From Streptomyces sp. Tu 3180 (GTDB lineage Bacteria > Actinomycetota > Actinomycetes > Streptomycetales > Streptomycetaceae): DNA of 64,000 nt. The position numbers were made by a program, and so were the translations under genes. The notes beneath the pieces are model-generated. The model was not told the DNA's origin, did not search any database, and saw only the letters and a list, made by a program, of their open reading frames with translations. This document shows, in pieces, positions 41,168 to 50,386 of this stretch (positions are counted from its first letter, which is position 1; each line of letters opens with the position of its first letter). The stretch lies in NCBI RefSeq assembly GCF_009852415.1, contig NZ_WOXS01000002.1, positions 6,860,001 to 6,924,000 on the forward strand. Reading direction: 5' to 3'.

Positions 41168-42787
41168 ATGGGTCACTTGGAAGCCGCACACCTGGAGTAC
41201 CACCTCCCCGACGGGAGGACGCTCCTGGGCGATGTGTCCTTCCGGGTGGGGGAAGGGGCCGTCATGGCCCTGGTCGGCCCGAACGGCGCGGGCAAGACCA
41301 CCCTGCTCCGCCTCCTCGCCGGCGAACTGAAGCCGCACGGCGGGTCCGTCACCGTCACCGGCGGCCTCGGCGTCATGCGCCAGTTCGTCGGCTCCGTACG
41401 GGACGGGACGACCGTGCGCGACCTCCTCGTCTCCGTGGCCACGCCCCGTGTCCGGGAGGCGGCCCGCGCCGTCGACGAGGCCGAGCACGCCCTCATGACG
41501 GTCGACGACGAGGCCGCCCAGCTCCGCTACGCGCAGGCCCTCGCCGACTGGGCCGAGGCCCGCGGCTACGAGGCGGAGACGCTGTGGGACATGTGCACCA
41601 CGGCCGCGCTGGGCGTCCCGTACGAGAAGGCGCAGTGGCGCCAGGTGCGCACCCTCTCCGGCGGCGAGCAGAAGCGCCTGGTCCTCGAGGCACTGCTGCG
41701 CGGCACCGACCAGGTCCTCCTCCTCGACGAGCCCGACAACTACCTCGACGTGCCCGGCAAGCGCTGGCTGGAGGAGCGGCTCGCCCAGACCCGCAAGACC
41801 GTGCTGTTCGTCTCCCACGACCGCGAACTCCTCGCCCGTGCCGCCCGGCGCATCGTCTCCCTCGAGCCCGGTCCCGCGGGCGCCGACGCCTGGGTGCACG
41901 GCGGCGGCTTCGCCACCTACCACGACGCCCGCCGCGAACGCTTCGCCCGCTTCGAGGAACTGCGCAGACGCTGGGACGAGAGGCACGCCCAGCTGAAGAA
42001 GCTGGTCCTGGACCTGCGGCAGGCCGCGTCGAACAGCGACGACATGGCCTCCCGCTACCGGGCCGCCCAGACCCGGCTGCGCAGGTTCGAGGAGGCGGGG
42101 CCCCCGCCGGAGCCGCCGCGCGAGCAGAACATCACGATGCGGCTGAAGGGCGGCCGCACCGGGGTGCGCGCGCTCACCTGCGAGCGGCTCGAACTCACCG
42201 GCCTGATGAGACCCTTCGACCTGGAGGTGTTCTACGGCGAGCGGGTCGCCGTGCTCGGCTCCAACGGCTCCGGCAAGTCGCACTTCCTGCGCCTGCTCGC
42301 CGGCGAGGACGTGGCCCACGCGGGCGAGTGGCGCCTCGGCGCGCGCGTCGTCCCCGGACACTTCGCGCAGACGCACGCGCACCCCGAGCTGGAGGGCCGC
42401 ACGCTCCTGGACATCCTGTGGAAGGAGCACGCCCAGGACCGGGGCGCCGCCATGTCCCGGCTGCGCCGCTACGAGCTGACCGGTCAGGCCGAGCAGACCT
42501 TCGAGCGGCTGTCCGGCGGCCAGCAGGCCCGCTTCCAGATCCTGCTGCTGGAACTCCGGGGCGTCACGGCCCTGCTGCTCGACGAGCCGACGGACAACCT
42601 CGACCTGGAGTCCGCGGAGGCGCTGCAGGAGGGCCTGGAGGCGTTCGAGGGCACGGTCCTCGCGGTGACGCACGACCGCTGGTTCGCCCGCTCCTTCGAC
42701 CGCTTCCTGGTCTTCGGCGCCGACGGCAGGGTCAGGGAGACCCCGGAACCGGTGTGGGACGAACGCCGGGTGGAACGGGCGCGGTAG
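41168..42787 (+). CDS. ABC-F family ATP-binding protein
   Basis: Soluble twin-ATPase of 539 aa that acts on ribosomes; the family includes antibiotic-resistance proteins that displace drugs, and translation factors of the EttA type. ATPase 1 has Walker A G-P-N-G-A-G-K-T-T, signature L-S-G-G-E-Q-K-R and Walker B L-L-L-D-E-P-D-N-Y-L-D. The linker (about residues 240-320) is rich in charged helix, consistent with the P-site tRNA-interacting arm. ATPase 2 has G-S-N-G-S-G-K-S, L-S-G-G-Q-Q-A-R and L-L-L-D-E-P-T-D-N-L-D-L. No membrane segment is present. Resistance versus housekeeping cannot be decided from sequence. Confidence 0.9.
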   Translation: MGHLEAAHLEYHLPDGRTLLGDVSFRVGEGAVMALVGPNGAGKTTLLRLLAGELKPHGGSVTVTGGLGVMRQFVGSVRDGTTVRDLLVSVATPRVREAARAVDEAEHALMTVDDEAAQLRYAQALADWAEARGYEAETLWDMCTTAALGVPYEKAQWRQVRTLSGGEQKRLVLEALLRGTDQVLLLDEPDNYLDVPGKRWLEERLAQTRKTVLFVSHDRELLARAARRIVSLEPGPAGADAWVHGGGFATYHDARRERFARFEELRRRWDERHAQLKKLVLDLRQAASNSDDMASRYRAAQTRLRRFEEAGPPPEPPREQNITMRLKGGRTGVRALTCERLELTGLMRPFDLEVFYGERVAVLGSNGSGKSHFLRLLAGEDVAHAGEWRLGARVVPGHFAQTHAHPELEGRTLLDILWKEHAQDRGAAMSRLRRYELTGQAEQTFERLSGGQQARFQILLLELRGVTALLLDEPTDNLDLESAEALQEGLEAFEGTVLAVTHDRWFARSFDRFLVFGADGRVRETPEPVWDERRVERAR

Positions 42788-42822
42788 ACCGCCGCGGCCG
42801 GCCGGGCGGTCCCGACGGGCGA

Positions 42823-42852
42823 AAGCCCCCGGTGCCCCGCACCGGGAGGCTT
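42823..42852. terminator. Bidirectional terminator
   Basis: A 13-bp stem with one bulged A and a CCC loop between the convergent ABC-F and baeRF2 genes. It lies 35 bp after the ABC-F stop. Confidence 0.7.
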
Positions 42853-42871
42853 CCCCGCGGGCCGACGCGGC

Positions 42872-43987
42872 TCACTTCCAGCGCAGCAGCGCCCCCAGCC
42901 CGCCCACCGGTGCGTCCTCCGGCGCCTCGGGCGCCGCCGCCGTCACCGACAGCGCGGCCGCGTCCGTAGCGACCGCCGAACGGATCAGCGCGTCGTCCGC
43001 GCGGGCCGACCACGACTGCTGCTCACCGAGGATCTTCAGATCGGTGCGCCGCACCGCCAGCTGGTCCGGGTCCTCCCCGATCCACACCTCGCGGTGCGCG
43101 TCCGGCCCGTCCGGCCGGATCAGCAGCTCGTCGATCCGGTGCTCGCGCGCCGCCTCCACCAGCGCCGGCACACCCTCCACCGCGCCCGCGCGGCCCTCGT
43201 CGTCGGGGGTGCGGGCGGCCAGGAACCGCTCCAGCTCCGCCGCGGCCCGGGCGCGGACGTGCTCCGCCCTGGCCCGCTCCACGTCCTCGTCGAGCAGCCT
43301 GCTGCCGGCGCCGCGCGAGGCCTCGACCACCAGGTCGTGCAACCGCTGCGGGAGCCGCTCGTGCACGGCCCGCTGCTCGCGGTTGTCACCGACGAGGATC
43401 AGCAGGTCGGCCCCGGTCTCCTCCTGGCACACGGCGAGCGCGTCGGCGATCTCCGCGGCGTTGTGCTCCCAGGTGTTCTCCACCCGCAGCTGGAAGTGGC
43501 GCTCCGACCAGTCGACGGAACTGGTCCGGTGCACCGGCCACTGACGCCCGGTGACACCGCCGGCGTCGTCCCGGCCGAGCGCGCTGCGCAGCTCGAAGTC
43601 CGCACCCTTGCGGTCGACGTAGGCCACCACGCACACGGGGTCCTCACCGGCCAGCTCCAGCAGCGGCGCGACCCTGGGCAGCGGCGCCCACTGCGCCCAG
43701 TCGGTCTGCGGGGGCCGGGCCAGCGGCGGGTCGAGGACCACCTCGCCGCCCTGGGCGAACAGGGCGCGGCCGTGCGGTTCGGAGGAGTGCCGCAGCTCCT
43801 CGAGCGCGCGGCGCACCGCGTCGCAGGTGGCCTCGTCCGCGCCCTGGTCGGCCAGCTCCTGGGCCATCGCCCGGGCCGTCAGATGCCGCTCGTGGGGGGT
43901 GTTCTCCGTGTGCCGGGAGGTGTCGACGTAGACGGAGGCCCAGGGGCCGGGACGTTCGTAGAGTGGATGCAGGAAAGCGAGTTCCAT
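42872..43987 (-). CDS. baeRF family 2 protein (Rv2629-like, eRF1/Vms1-type fold)
   Basis: A 371-aa protein related to Mycobacterium Rv2629, from the bacterial branch of the archaeo-eukaryotic release-factor superfamily. It begins with the family start F-L-H-P-L-Y-E-R-P-G-P-W-A-S-V-Y-V-D-T-S-R. The middle has V-V-A-Y-V-D-R-K-G-A-D-F and W-E-H-N-A-A-E-I, and the C-terminal domain L-L-I-R-P-D-G-P-D-A. Eukaryotic relatives cleave peptidyl-tRNA on stalled ribosomes, so a ribosome-rescue or hypoxia/stress role is plausible but unproven. A GGGAGGG site precedes the ATG. A SigB-type promoter lies upstream on this strand. Confidence 0.85.
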   Translation of the reverse strand: MELAFLHPLYERPGPWASVYVDTSRHTENTPHERHLTARAMAQELADQGADEATCDAVRRALEELRHSSEPHGRALFAQGGEVVLDPPLARPPQTDWAQWAPLPRVAPLLELAGEDPVCVVAYVDRKGADFELRSALGRDDAGGVTGRQWPVHRTSSVDWSERHFQLRVENTWEHNAAEIADALAVCQEETGADLLILVGDNREQRAVHERLPQRLHDLVVEASRGAGSRLLDEDVERARAEHVRARAAAELERFLAARTPDDEGRAGAVEGVPALVEAAREHRIDELLIRPDGPDAHREVWIGEDPDQLAVRRTDLKILGEQQSWSARADDALIRSAVATDAAALSVTAAAPEAPEDAPVGGLGALLRWK

Positions 43988-44032
43988 GGCTCCCTCCCGG
44001 TTGCCGTTCGGTAGTGCTTGTGCGGACCGGGC

Positions 44033-44059
44033 GGGTACCCGTACCGCATGAACGCACAC
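44033..44059. promoter_or_regulatory. Bidirectional SigB-type promoter
   Basis: The palindrome GGGTACCC gives a GGGTAC -10 on both strands. Minus strand: GTGT (44059-44056), N15, GGGTAC (44040-44035), for the baeRF2 gene. Plus strand: GCTT (44016-44019), N13, GGGTAC (44033-44038), for the DUF6158 gene. Both fit the Streptomyces SigB consensus GNNT-N14-16-GGGTAC/T, the plus-strand one with a spacer 1 base short. Confidence 0.65.
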
Positions 44060-44335
44060 GACGAGCGGGGCACCACGATGACCGGAGTCGAGCCGAACCG
44101 CCTGGACGACCAGCAGCTCATGAAGGAGCTGGAGACCATCCACCGCACGCGTCACGACACGCTGCTGTACGGCTCCAACGACGCGCTGCGGGCCCACAAC
44201 GAGCGGATGGCGCAGCTGGAGGGCGAGTACCTGCGCCGCAACCCGCGCCGCCCGGTGGCCGCCGGCCGCACCCGTGAAGGGGCCCGGGAACGCGGTGGCG
44301 CGGACACGGCGACCCCCACGACCCCGGGCACCTGA
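44048..44335 (+). CDS. DUF6158 family small protein
   Basis: A 95-aa hydrophilic helical protein common in Streptomyces. The core reads N-R-L-D-D-Q-Q-L-M-K-E-L-E-T-I-H-R-T-R-H-D, then L-Y-G-S-N-D-A-L-R-A-H-N-E-R-M and E-G-E-Y-L-R-R-N-P, so I assign DUF6158 from memory. The tail is low complexity. Two ATGs are possible: 44048, about 9 nt after the -10 and therefore leaderless, or 44078, with a weak GCGGGG ribosome site and a leader of about 30 nt. Function is unknown; the SigB-type promoter points to stress. Confidence 0.78.
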   Translation: MNAHDERGTTMTGVEPNRLDDQQLMKELETIHRTRHDTLLYGSNDALRAHNERMAQLEGEYLRRNPRRPVAAGRTREGARERGGADTATPTTPGT

Positions 44336-44504
44336 ACGCGCCCGGCTCCGACTGCCCGGACGCACCCGGACGGCCGGCGTGCCCTCCCGCCCGCCGATGT
44401 GCGCAGGCGCCCCCGCGGGGCACGACCGGACGCGCCCGCACCCTCGCCCGGTCATGCGCCCGCCCGGACGGGACGCGTGACCGGACCCGTCCGGACGCGC
44501 GAGA

Positions 44505-44528
44505 GGGGCCCGCGCGAAGGCGGGCCCC
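44505..44528 (+). terminator. Hairpin terminator after the DUF6158 gene
   Basis: A perfect 9-bp stem (GGGGCCCGC, 44505-44513, with 44520-44528) and 6-nt loop GCGAAG, 170 bp after the DUF6158 stop. Confidence 0.5.
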
Positions 44529-44534
44529 GGAAGC

Positions 44535-44556
44535 GGGCGGGCGGATCCGCCCGCCC
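44535..44556 (-). terminator. Palindromic terminator after the PfpI gene
   Basis: A 22-bp perfect palindrome (GGGCGGGCGGA and its complement), 9 bp after the PfpI stop on the minus strand. Confidence 0.55.
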
Positions 44557-44564
44557 GGACCTCC

Positions 44565-45107
44565 TCAGTCCCCTTCCGACCCGAACACCTCCAGGTACGC
44601 CTCGCAGAACGCCTTGAGGTCGTCCGGCTTGCGGCTGGTGACCAGCTTGTTGGGCCCGTGGTCGCAGATCTTCACCTGCTCGTCGACCCACGTCGCGCCG
44701 GCGTTGCGCAGGTCGGTCCGCAGGCTCGGCCAGCTGGTCAGCACCCGGCCCCGGACCACGTCCGCCTCGACGAGGGTCCAGGGGGCGTGACAGATCGCGG
44801 CGACCGGACGGCCCTGCTCGAAGAAGTCCCGCACGAACGCCACGGCCTTCTCGTCCATGCGCAGGAAGTCCGGGTTGGCCACCCCGCCCGGCAGCACCAG
44901 CCCGCCGAAGGTGTCGGCCGACGTCTCGCCGACGACCTCCTGCACGGGGAAGGTGTCCGCCTTGTCGAGGTGGTCGAACGCCTGGATCTCGCCCGACCGC
45001 GTCGAGACGAGCACGGGTTCGTGACCGGCGTCCACGGCCGCCTGCCACGGCTCGGTCAGCTCGACCTGCTCGACGCCCTCGGGCGCGGTCAGAAACGCGA
45101 TTCGCAT
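44565..45107 (-). CDS. DJ-1/PfpI family protein (type 1 glutamine amidotransferase-like)
   Basis: A 180-aa protein of the PfpI/YhbO branch, linked to stress survival, protein repair or proteolysis. The catalytic elbow A-I-C-H-A-P-W places the nucleophilic Cys near residue 106, followed by His as in PfpI. The conserved F-G-G-L-V-L-P-G-G segment (about residues 66-74), the Glu at the elbow approach (P-E-G-V-E-Q-V-E-L) and L-V-T-S-R-K-P-D-D-L complete the fold. It follows the CBS-domain gene by 21 bp, so the two are one operon. The biochemical substrate is unclear for the family. Confidence 0.9.
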   Translation of the reverse strand: MRIAFLTAPEGVEQVELTEPWQAAVDAGHEPVLVSTRSGEIQAFDHLDKADTFPVQEVVGETSADTFGGLVLPGGVANPDFLRMDEKAVAFVRDFFEQGRPVAAICHAPWTLVEADVVRGRVLTSWPSLRTDLRNAGATWVDEQVKICDHGPNKLVTSRKPDDLKAFCEAYLEVFGSEGD

Positions 45108-45128
45108 GAGGGTCCCACGTCCTTTCGT

Positions 45129-45554
45129 TCAGTTGTTCTCGTCCGGCTCCGCGCGGCTGATGTCGGCCAGCGCCGACTCCGGATCCCGTGCCCGGGCCAG
45201 ATCGCCGAGGCTCACCAGCCCGACGGGCAGACCGTTCTCGACGACCGGGATCCGGCGTACGGCGTGCTCACGCATCAGCGCGACGGCCGAGGACACCGGA
45301 TCGTCCGGGGCGAGCGTCAACGGATCCGGGCTGCACACCGACCCGGCGCTCACGCCGAGCGGGTCCGCGCCCTCCGCGACCGACCGGATCACGATGTCGC
45401 GGTCGGTGAGCACACCGACCACCCGCTGCCCGTCGGCCACCACCACGTCGCCGATGTTCTGGGTGCGCATCAGCTGCGCCGCCTCGACGAGCGAGGCGTC
45501 CGGACGCACGGCGACCACGCCCGGAGTCATCACGTCCTTGACGAACTCGGCCAT
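45129..45554 (-). CDS. CBS domain-pair protein
   Basis: A 141-aa protein built of two CBS motifs: residues about 6-60 (V-M-T-P-G-V-V-A-V-R-P-D-A-S-L and L-T-D-R-D-I-V-I-R) and about 70-128 (C-S-P-D-P-L-T-L-A-P-D-D-P-V and P-V-V-E-N-G-L-P-V-G-L-V-S-L-G-D-L). Such pairs bind adenosine nucleotides; in Mycobacterium the HRP1-like versions are hypoxia-induced. No other domain is attached. It is first in an operon with PfpI, though a strong hairpin separates it from the DUF2795 gene upstream. Confidence 0.9.
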   Translation of the reverse strand: MAEFVKDVMTPGVVAVRPDASLVEAAQLMRTQNIGDVVVADGQRVVGVLTDRDIVIRSVAEGADPLGVSAGSVCSPDPLTLAPDDPVSSAVALMREHAVRRIPVVENGLPVGLVSLGDLARARDPESALADISRAEPDENN

Positions 45555-45586
45555 GACTGAGGCCTTCCCTCCGCTCCCCGGCCGCA

Positions 45587-45629
45587 GGGGCGCCGCGGCC
45601 GGCCCGGGGCGGGCCGGCCGCGGCGCCCC
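45587..45629 (-). terminator. Very strong 19-bp hairpin
   Basis: A perfect 19-bp stem (45587-45605 with 45611-45629) and a 5-nt GGGGC loop, 11 bp after the DUF2795 stop and 32 bp before the CBS start. It should end or strongly attenuate transcription between two same-strand genes. Confidence 0.75.
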
Positions 45630-45640
45630 GGACGGGCCGA

Positions 45641-46033
45641 CTAGGCGTTCTCCGTCTCCGGGGACCGGGTCAGCGCCTCGGCCAGCTCCTGCACGTTGTT
45701 GTAGCGGGCCTGCTGAGGCAGCCGCTCCAGCGCCTCGACGAGCGCGTCGGGCGCGTACCGCCGGTTCAGTGTGCGCATCAGTTCGCGCGGACCCGCGGGG
45801 AACGCCCCGCGGCCCAGGATCCGGGCCAGTTCCAGTCGCAACGACTCCAGCGACGTCGGTCCGCGGCCCGGCGTCACCGGACCGTACACGACCGCCGGGT
45901 CGTCGTCGGCGAACGGCTCCGGGTCGTGCCACTCCTCGGTGCGGGTGGGGTGCCCGGACCTGAGCAGGCCCTGCAGTTCGTGCTTCATCTCGTCGTCACG
46001 GTGGACGCTCAGCCGGTCACTGCCTCGCTGCAT
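45641..46033 (-). CDS. DUF2795 domain protein
   Basis: A 130-aa protein with the DUF2795 helical domain at the C-terminus: F-P-A-G-P-R-E-L-M-R-T, then L-E-R-L-P-Q-Q-A-R-Y-N-N-V-Q-E-L-A-E-A-L. The first 60 residues are hydrophilic. I recall DUF2795 proteins near stress and redox genes in actinobacteria, but none with a known function. The ATG at 46033 has a GGAGGGAGA site. A GTGT-N15-GGGTAC promoter matching the baeRF2 one lies just upstream. Confidence 0.8.
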   Translation of the reverse strand: MQRGSDRLSVHRDDEMKHELQGLLRSGHPTRTEEWHDPEPFADDDPAVVYGPVTPGRGPTSLESLRLELARILGRGAFPAGPRELMRTLNRRYAPDALVEALERLPQQARYNNVQELAEALTRSPETENA

Positions 46034-46065
46034 GTCTCCCTCCAGACCTTCGGGGTCCGCACCGC

Positions 46066-46090
46066 GTACCCGGCCAGCGGACACCGACAC
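46066..46090 (-). promoter_or_regulatory. SigB-type promoter of the DUF2795 gene
   Basis: GTGT (46090-46087), 15-bp spacer, GGGTAC (46071-46066) on the minus strand. The -35, spacer length and -10 are the same as those of the baeRF2 promoter 2 kb away. It lies 33 bp before the ATG. Confidence 0.6.
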
Positions 46091-46121
46091 GGGGTTCGGG
46101 CGGCGGATCGGCGCCGCCCCG

Positions 46122-46145
46122 GTTTGACCGCCCGCCGGCGGGTGA
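46122..46145 (+). promoter_or_regulatory. Weak SigB-like promoter of the 44-aa membrane gene
   Basis: GTTT (46122-46125), N14, GGGTGA (46140-46145). The -10 differs from GGGTAC/T in its last two bases. It lies 44 bp before the ATG at 46189. Confidence 0.3.
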
Positions 46146-46188
46146 CCCGGGTCGTCCGCCCCCCACATGGCTCCTGAAAGGTCAGGCC

Positions 46189-46323
46189 ATGGTGGTGTTC
46201 GCTGTGCTCCTCCCCCTGCTCATGCTCGGTGTGGTCCTGGTGCTGGGCCGCTACGAGGAAGTGGTGCTGCCGTCCCGGCGGCCCGACGCCGGCGATCCCG
46301 CCGGCCGCACGCCGACGGTCTGA
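46189..46323 (+). CDS. Small 44-aa membrane protein
   Basis: A 44-codon gene: one hydrophobic helix (residues 2-20, V-V-F-A-V-L-L-P-L-L-M-L-G-V-V-L-V-L-G), a charged R-Y-E-E, then a short Pro/Arg-rich tail. An AAAGG ribosome site lies 7 bp before the ATG. The third-position GC is very high through the frame, which supports real coding. It is convergent with the thioesterase gene, 11 bp from its stop. It would be a single-pass membrane microprotein of unknown role. Confidence 0.6.
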   Translation: MVVFAVLLPLLMLGVVLVLGRYEEVVLPSRRPDAGDPAGRTPTV

Positions 46324-46334
46324 TCGGGGCCGGC

Positions 46335-47174
46335 TCAGCGGCGTCCCGGCTGCGGACGGACCGTGAGGATCTGCTGGGCGGTTCCCACCGGGCCGTCGAG
46401 GTCGTGCAGGACGGTGCTGGTGAGGCCCTGGCCGGTGGGGCCGAAGGCGACGGTGGTGTCCAGGCCCGTCCAGCCGCCCCCGGGCCGGCGGTGCAGGTGG
46501 ACGGTGAGGTCCACGTTCGGGAACATCCACTCGGTGGGCGGCCGGCGCACCGCGATGCCGTTGGCCGTGTCCACGAGGGCCAGGTACGAGGCGAGCGGGC
46601 TGCTCGCCTCGCCGGCGACCAGAGCGAGACGGGTGGAGACCCACGCGGTCGTGCGGCCGGGCGCGGGCGGCCCGACCGGGCGGACGTCCAGCGAGGCGAT
46701 GTAGCCGCCGGGCCACTGCTCGGACATCGCCCACGGCGCGAGGGTCTCGGGACGGGGCAGCCGCTCCCCGGCGCCGCCCGCGACGGCGGACGTGTCGAGG
46801 GCGGCGAGCAGCCACGCCCGGGCGCGGACCACCGGGCGGCCGGCCGTCCGCACGACGGCCTCCAGCAGCTCGATGGTGCGGCCGGGGCGGACGGTCTCCA
46901 CCAGGATCTCGCACTCGTCGAGCGCGAGCCGCCCCAGGATGTCATAGCTGATCCGGGACAGCAGGAGACCCTCGTCGGCGCGTTCGGCCAGGTGGCGGTC
47001 GAGGGCGTGGACGACGAGCCCGCCGAGCGGGCTGAAGTGCTGCTCGTCCTGGTGCCAGGCACCGCCCGCGTGGGCCGTCGGCTTGAAACGGTGCTCGTCG
47101 ATGCGCTCGTAGTAGCTGCCGGGGGCCGGGGTGCGGGGGTTCAACGGACGTCTCTCCTCGGGCACGTGGGTCAC
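46335..47174 (-). CDS. Double hot-dog acyl-CoA thioesterase-like protein
   Basis: A 279-aa protein with two hot-dog halves like the TesB-like/4HBT_3 thioesterase family. The N-terminal half has F-S-P-L-G-G-L-V-V-H-A-L-D-R and S-R-I-S-Y-D-I-L-G. The second half has W-M-F-P-N-V-D-L-T-V-H-L-H-R-R-P and L-D-T-T-V-A-F-G-P-T-G-Q-G. Members cleave acyl-CoA thioesters; the specificity is unknown. The start shown is GTG at 47174; another in-frame GTG at 47165 is possible. No clear ribosome site is seen. Confidence 0.8.
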   Translation of the reverse strand: MTHVPEERRPLNPRTPAPGSYYERIDEHRFKPTAHAGGAWHQDEQHFSPLGGLVVHALDRHLAERADEGLLLSRISYDILGRLALDECEILVETVRPGRTIELLEAVVRTAGRPVVRARAWLLAALDTSAVAGGAGERLPRPETLAPWAMSEQWPGGYIASLDVRPVGPPAPGRTTAWVSTRLALVAGEASSPLASYLALVDTANGIAVRRPPTEWMFPNVDLTVHLHRRPGGGWTGLDTTVAFGPTGQGLTSTVLHDLDGPVGTAQQILTVRPQPGRR

Positions 47175-47230
47175 GGGATGCCGAGCAGGATGATGTACAC
47201 GGCATCTATCCGGTCATCATGCCCGAGCCG

Positions 47231-47256
47231 GTGGCCGCGGAGTGATCCGCGGCCAC
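47231..47256 (-). terminator. Hairpin between octamer array and thioesterase gene
   Basis: A perfect 11-bp stem (GTGGCCGCGGA, 47231-47241, with 47246-47256) and 4-nt GTGA loop. On the minus strand it lies after the UvrA-like gene and the repeat array, and is the likely terminator. Confidence 0.6.
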
Positions 47257-47260
47257 CGCA

Positions 47261-47370
47261 CCCGGATCCCCGGATCCCCGGATCCCCGGATCCCCGGATC
47301 CCCGGATCCCCGGATCCCCGGATCCCCGGATCCCCGGATCCCCGGATCCCCGGATCCCCGGATCCCCGGG
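47261..47370. repeat. Octamer tandem array (CGGATCCC, 13 GGATCC copies)
   Basis: An 8-bp unit runs without a single mismatch for about 110 bp. GGATCC occurs 13 times at 8-bp intervals (47264 to 47360). The plus strand is C-rich, so the minus strand, which is the coding sense of the UvrA-like gene just upstream, reads (GGGGATCC)n with 13 G4 tracts and 4-nt loops. It lies between that gene's stop (47414) and its terminator hairpin. Confidence 0.95.
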
Positions 47371-47413
47371 CTCCTGTGGACCGGTCCGTCCGCGGGACGT
47401 GGAGCGCCCCGCC

Positions 47414-49807
<2,394 letters not shown>

Positions 49808-49957
49808 CGTCTCCCCATCCGTCCCGAGTGGAACCGTCTTCGCCGGGCGTTCCGTCGCGGTCACGCTAGCCGCCGCCCGGTGATCCGCGCTTCTCGATTC
49901 CTGATCCGTCCGGGCGCGGGCGTCCCCCGGGCGCGGGCCCCGTGGGAGACTGACGGG

Positions 49958-50386
49958 ATGAGACGGCCGGACCTCGACGACCTGGTACGCCTGCGGCGGG
50001 CCCGCGACCGGATGGACCGCGACTACGCCGAGCCGCTGGACGTCCCGGCACTGGCGCGCGACGCCCTGATGTCGCCGGGCCACTTCTCCCGGAGCTTCCG
50101 CGCCGCCTTCGGCGAGACGCCCTACAGCTACCTGATGACCCGCCGCATCGAGCGGGCCAAGGCGCTGCTGCGGTGCGGCGACCTCACGGTGACCGAGGTC
50201 TGCGTCGCGGTCGGCTGCACGTCCCTGGGGTCGTTCAGCTCGCGCTTCACCGAGCTCGTCGGGGAGAGCCCGAGCGCCTACCGGGCCCGCAACCACGACG
50301 ACGGCGCCGCCCTCCCGGCATGCATGGCCAAGATCCACACGCGCCCGGTCAGGAACGGAGAAGCAGACCGCGCCGCGCGGTCCTAG
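49958..50386 (+). CDS. AraC family transcriptional regulator (DNA-binding domain only)
   Basis: A 142-aa regulator consisting of little more than the two AraC helix-turn-helix motifs: L-A-R-D-A-L-M-S-P-G-H-F-S-R-S-F-R-A (about residues 32-49), then L-T-V-T-E-V-C-V-A-V-G-C-T-S-L-G-S-F-S-S-R-F (about 77-98) and the ending G-E-S-P-S-A-Y-R-A. No ligand-binding domain is attached. It is divergent from the UvrA-like gene, with a 150-bp shared control region, so that gene is the likely target. ATG at 49958; no clear ribosome site is seen and the mRNA may be leaderless. Confidence 0.85.
   Translation: MRRPDLDDLVRLRRARDRMDRDYAEPLDVPALARDALMSPGHFSRSFRAAFGETPYSYLMTRRIERAKALLRCGDLTVTEVCVAVGCTSLGSFSSRFTELVGESPSAYRARNHDDGAALPACMAKIHTRPVRNGEADRAARS

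Noticed and set aside
47261-47370. Regular repeats that could be taken for a CRISPR array
   Set aside because: The octamers are directly adjacent with no unique spacers, and there are no cas genes.
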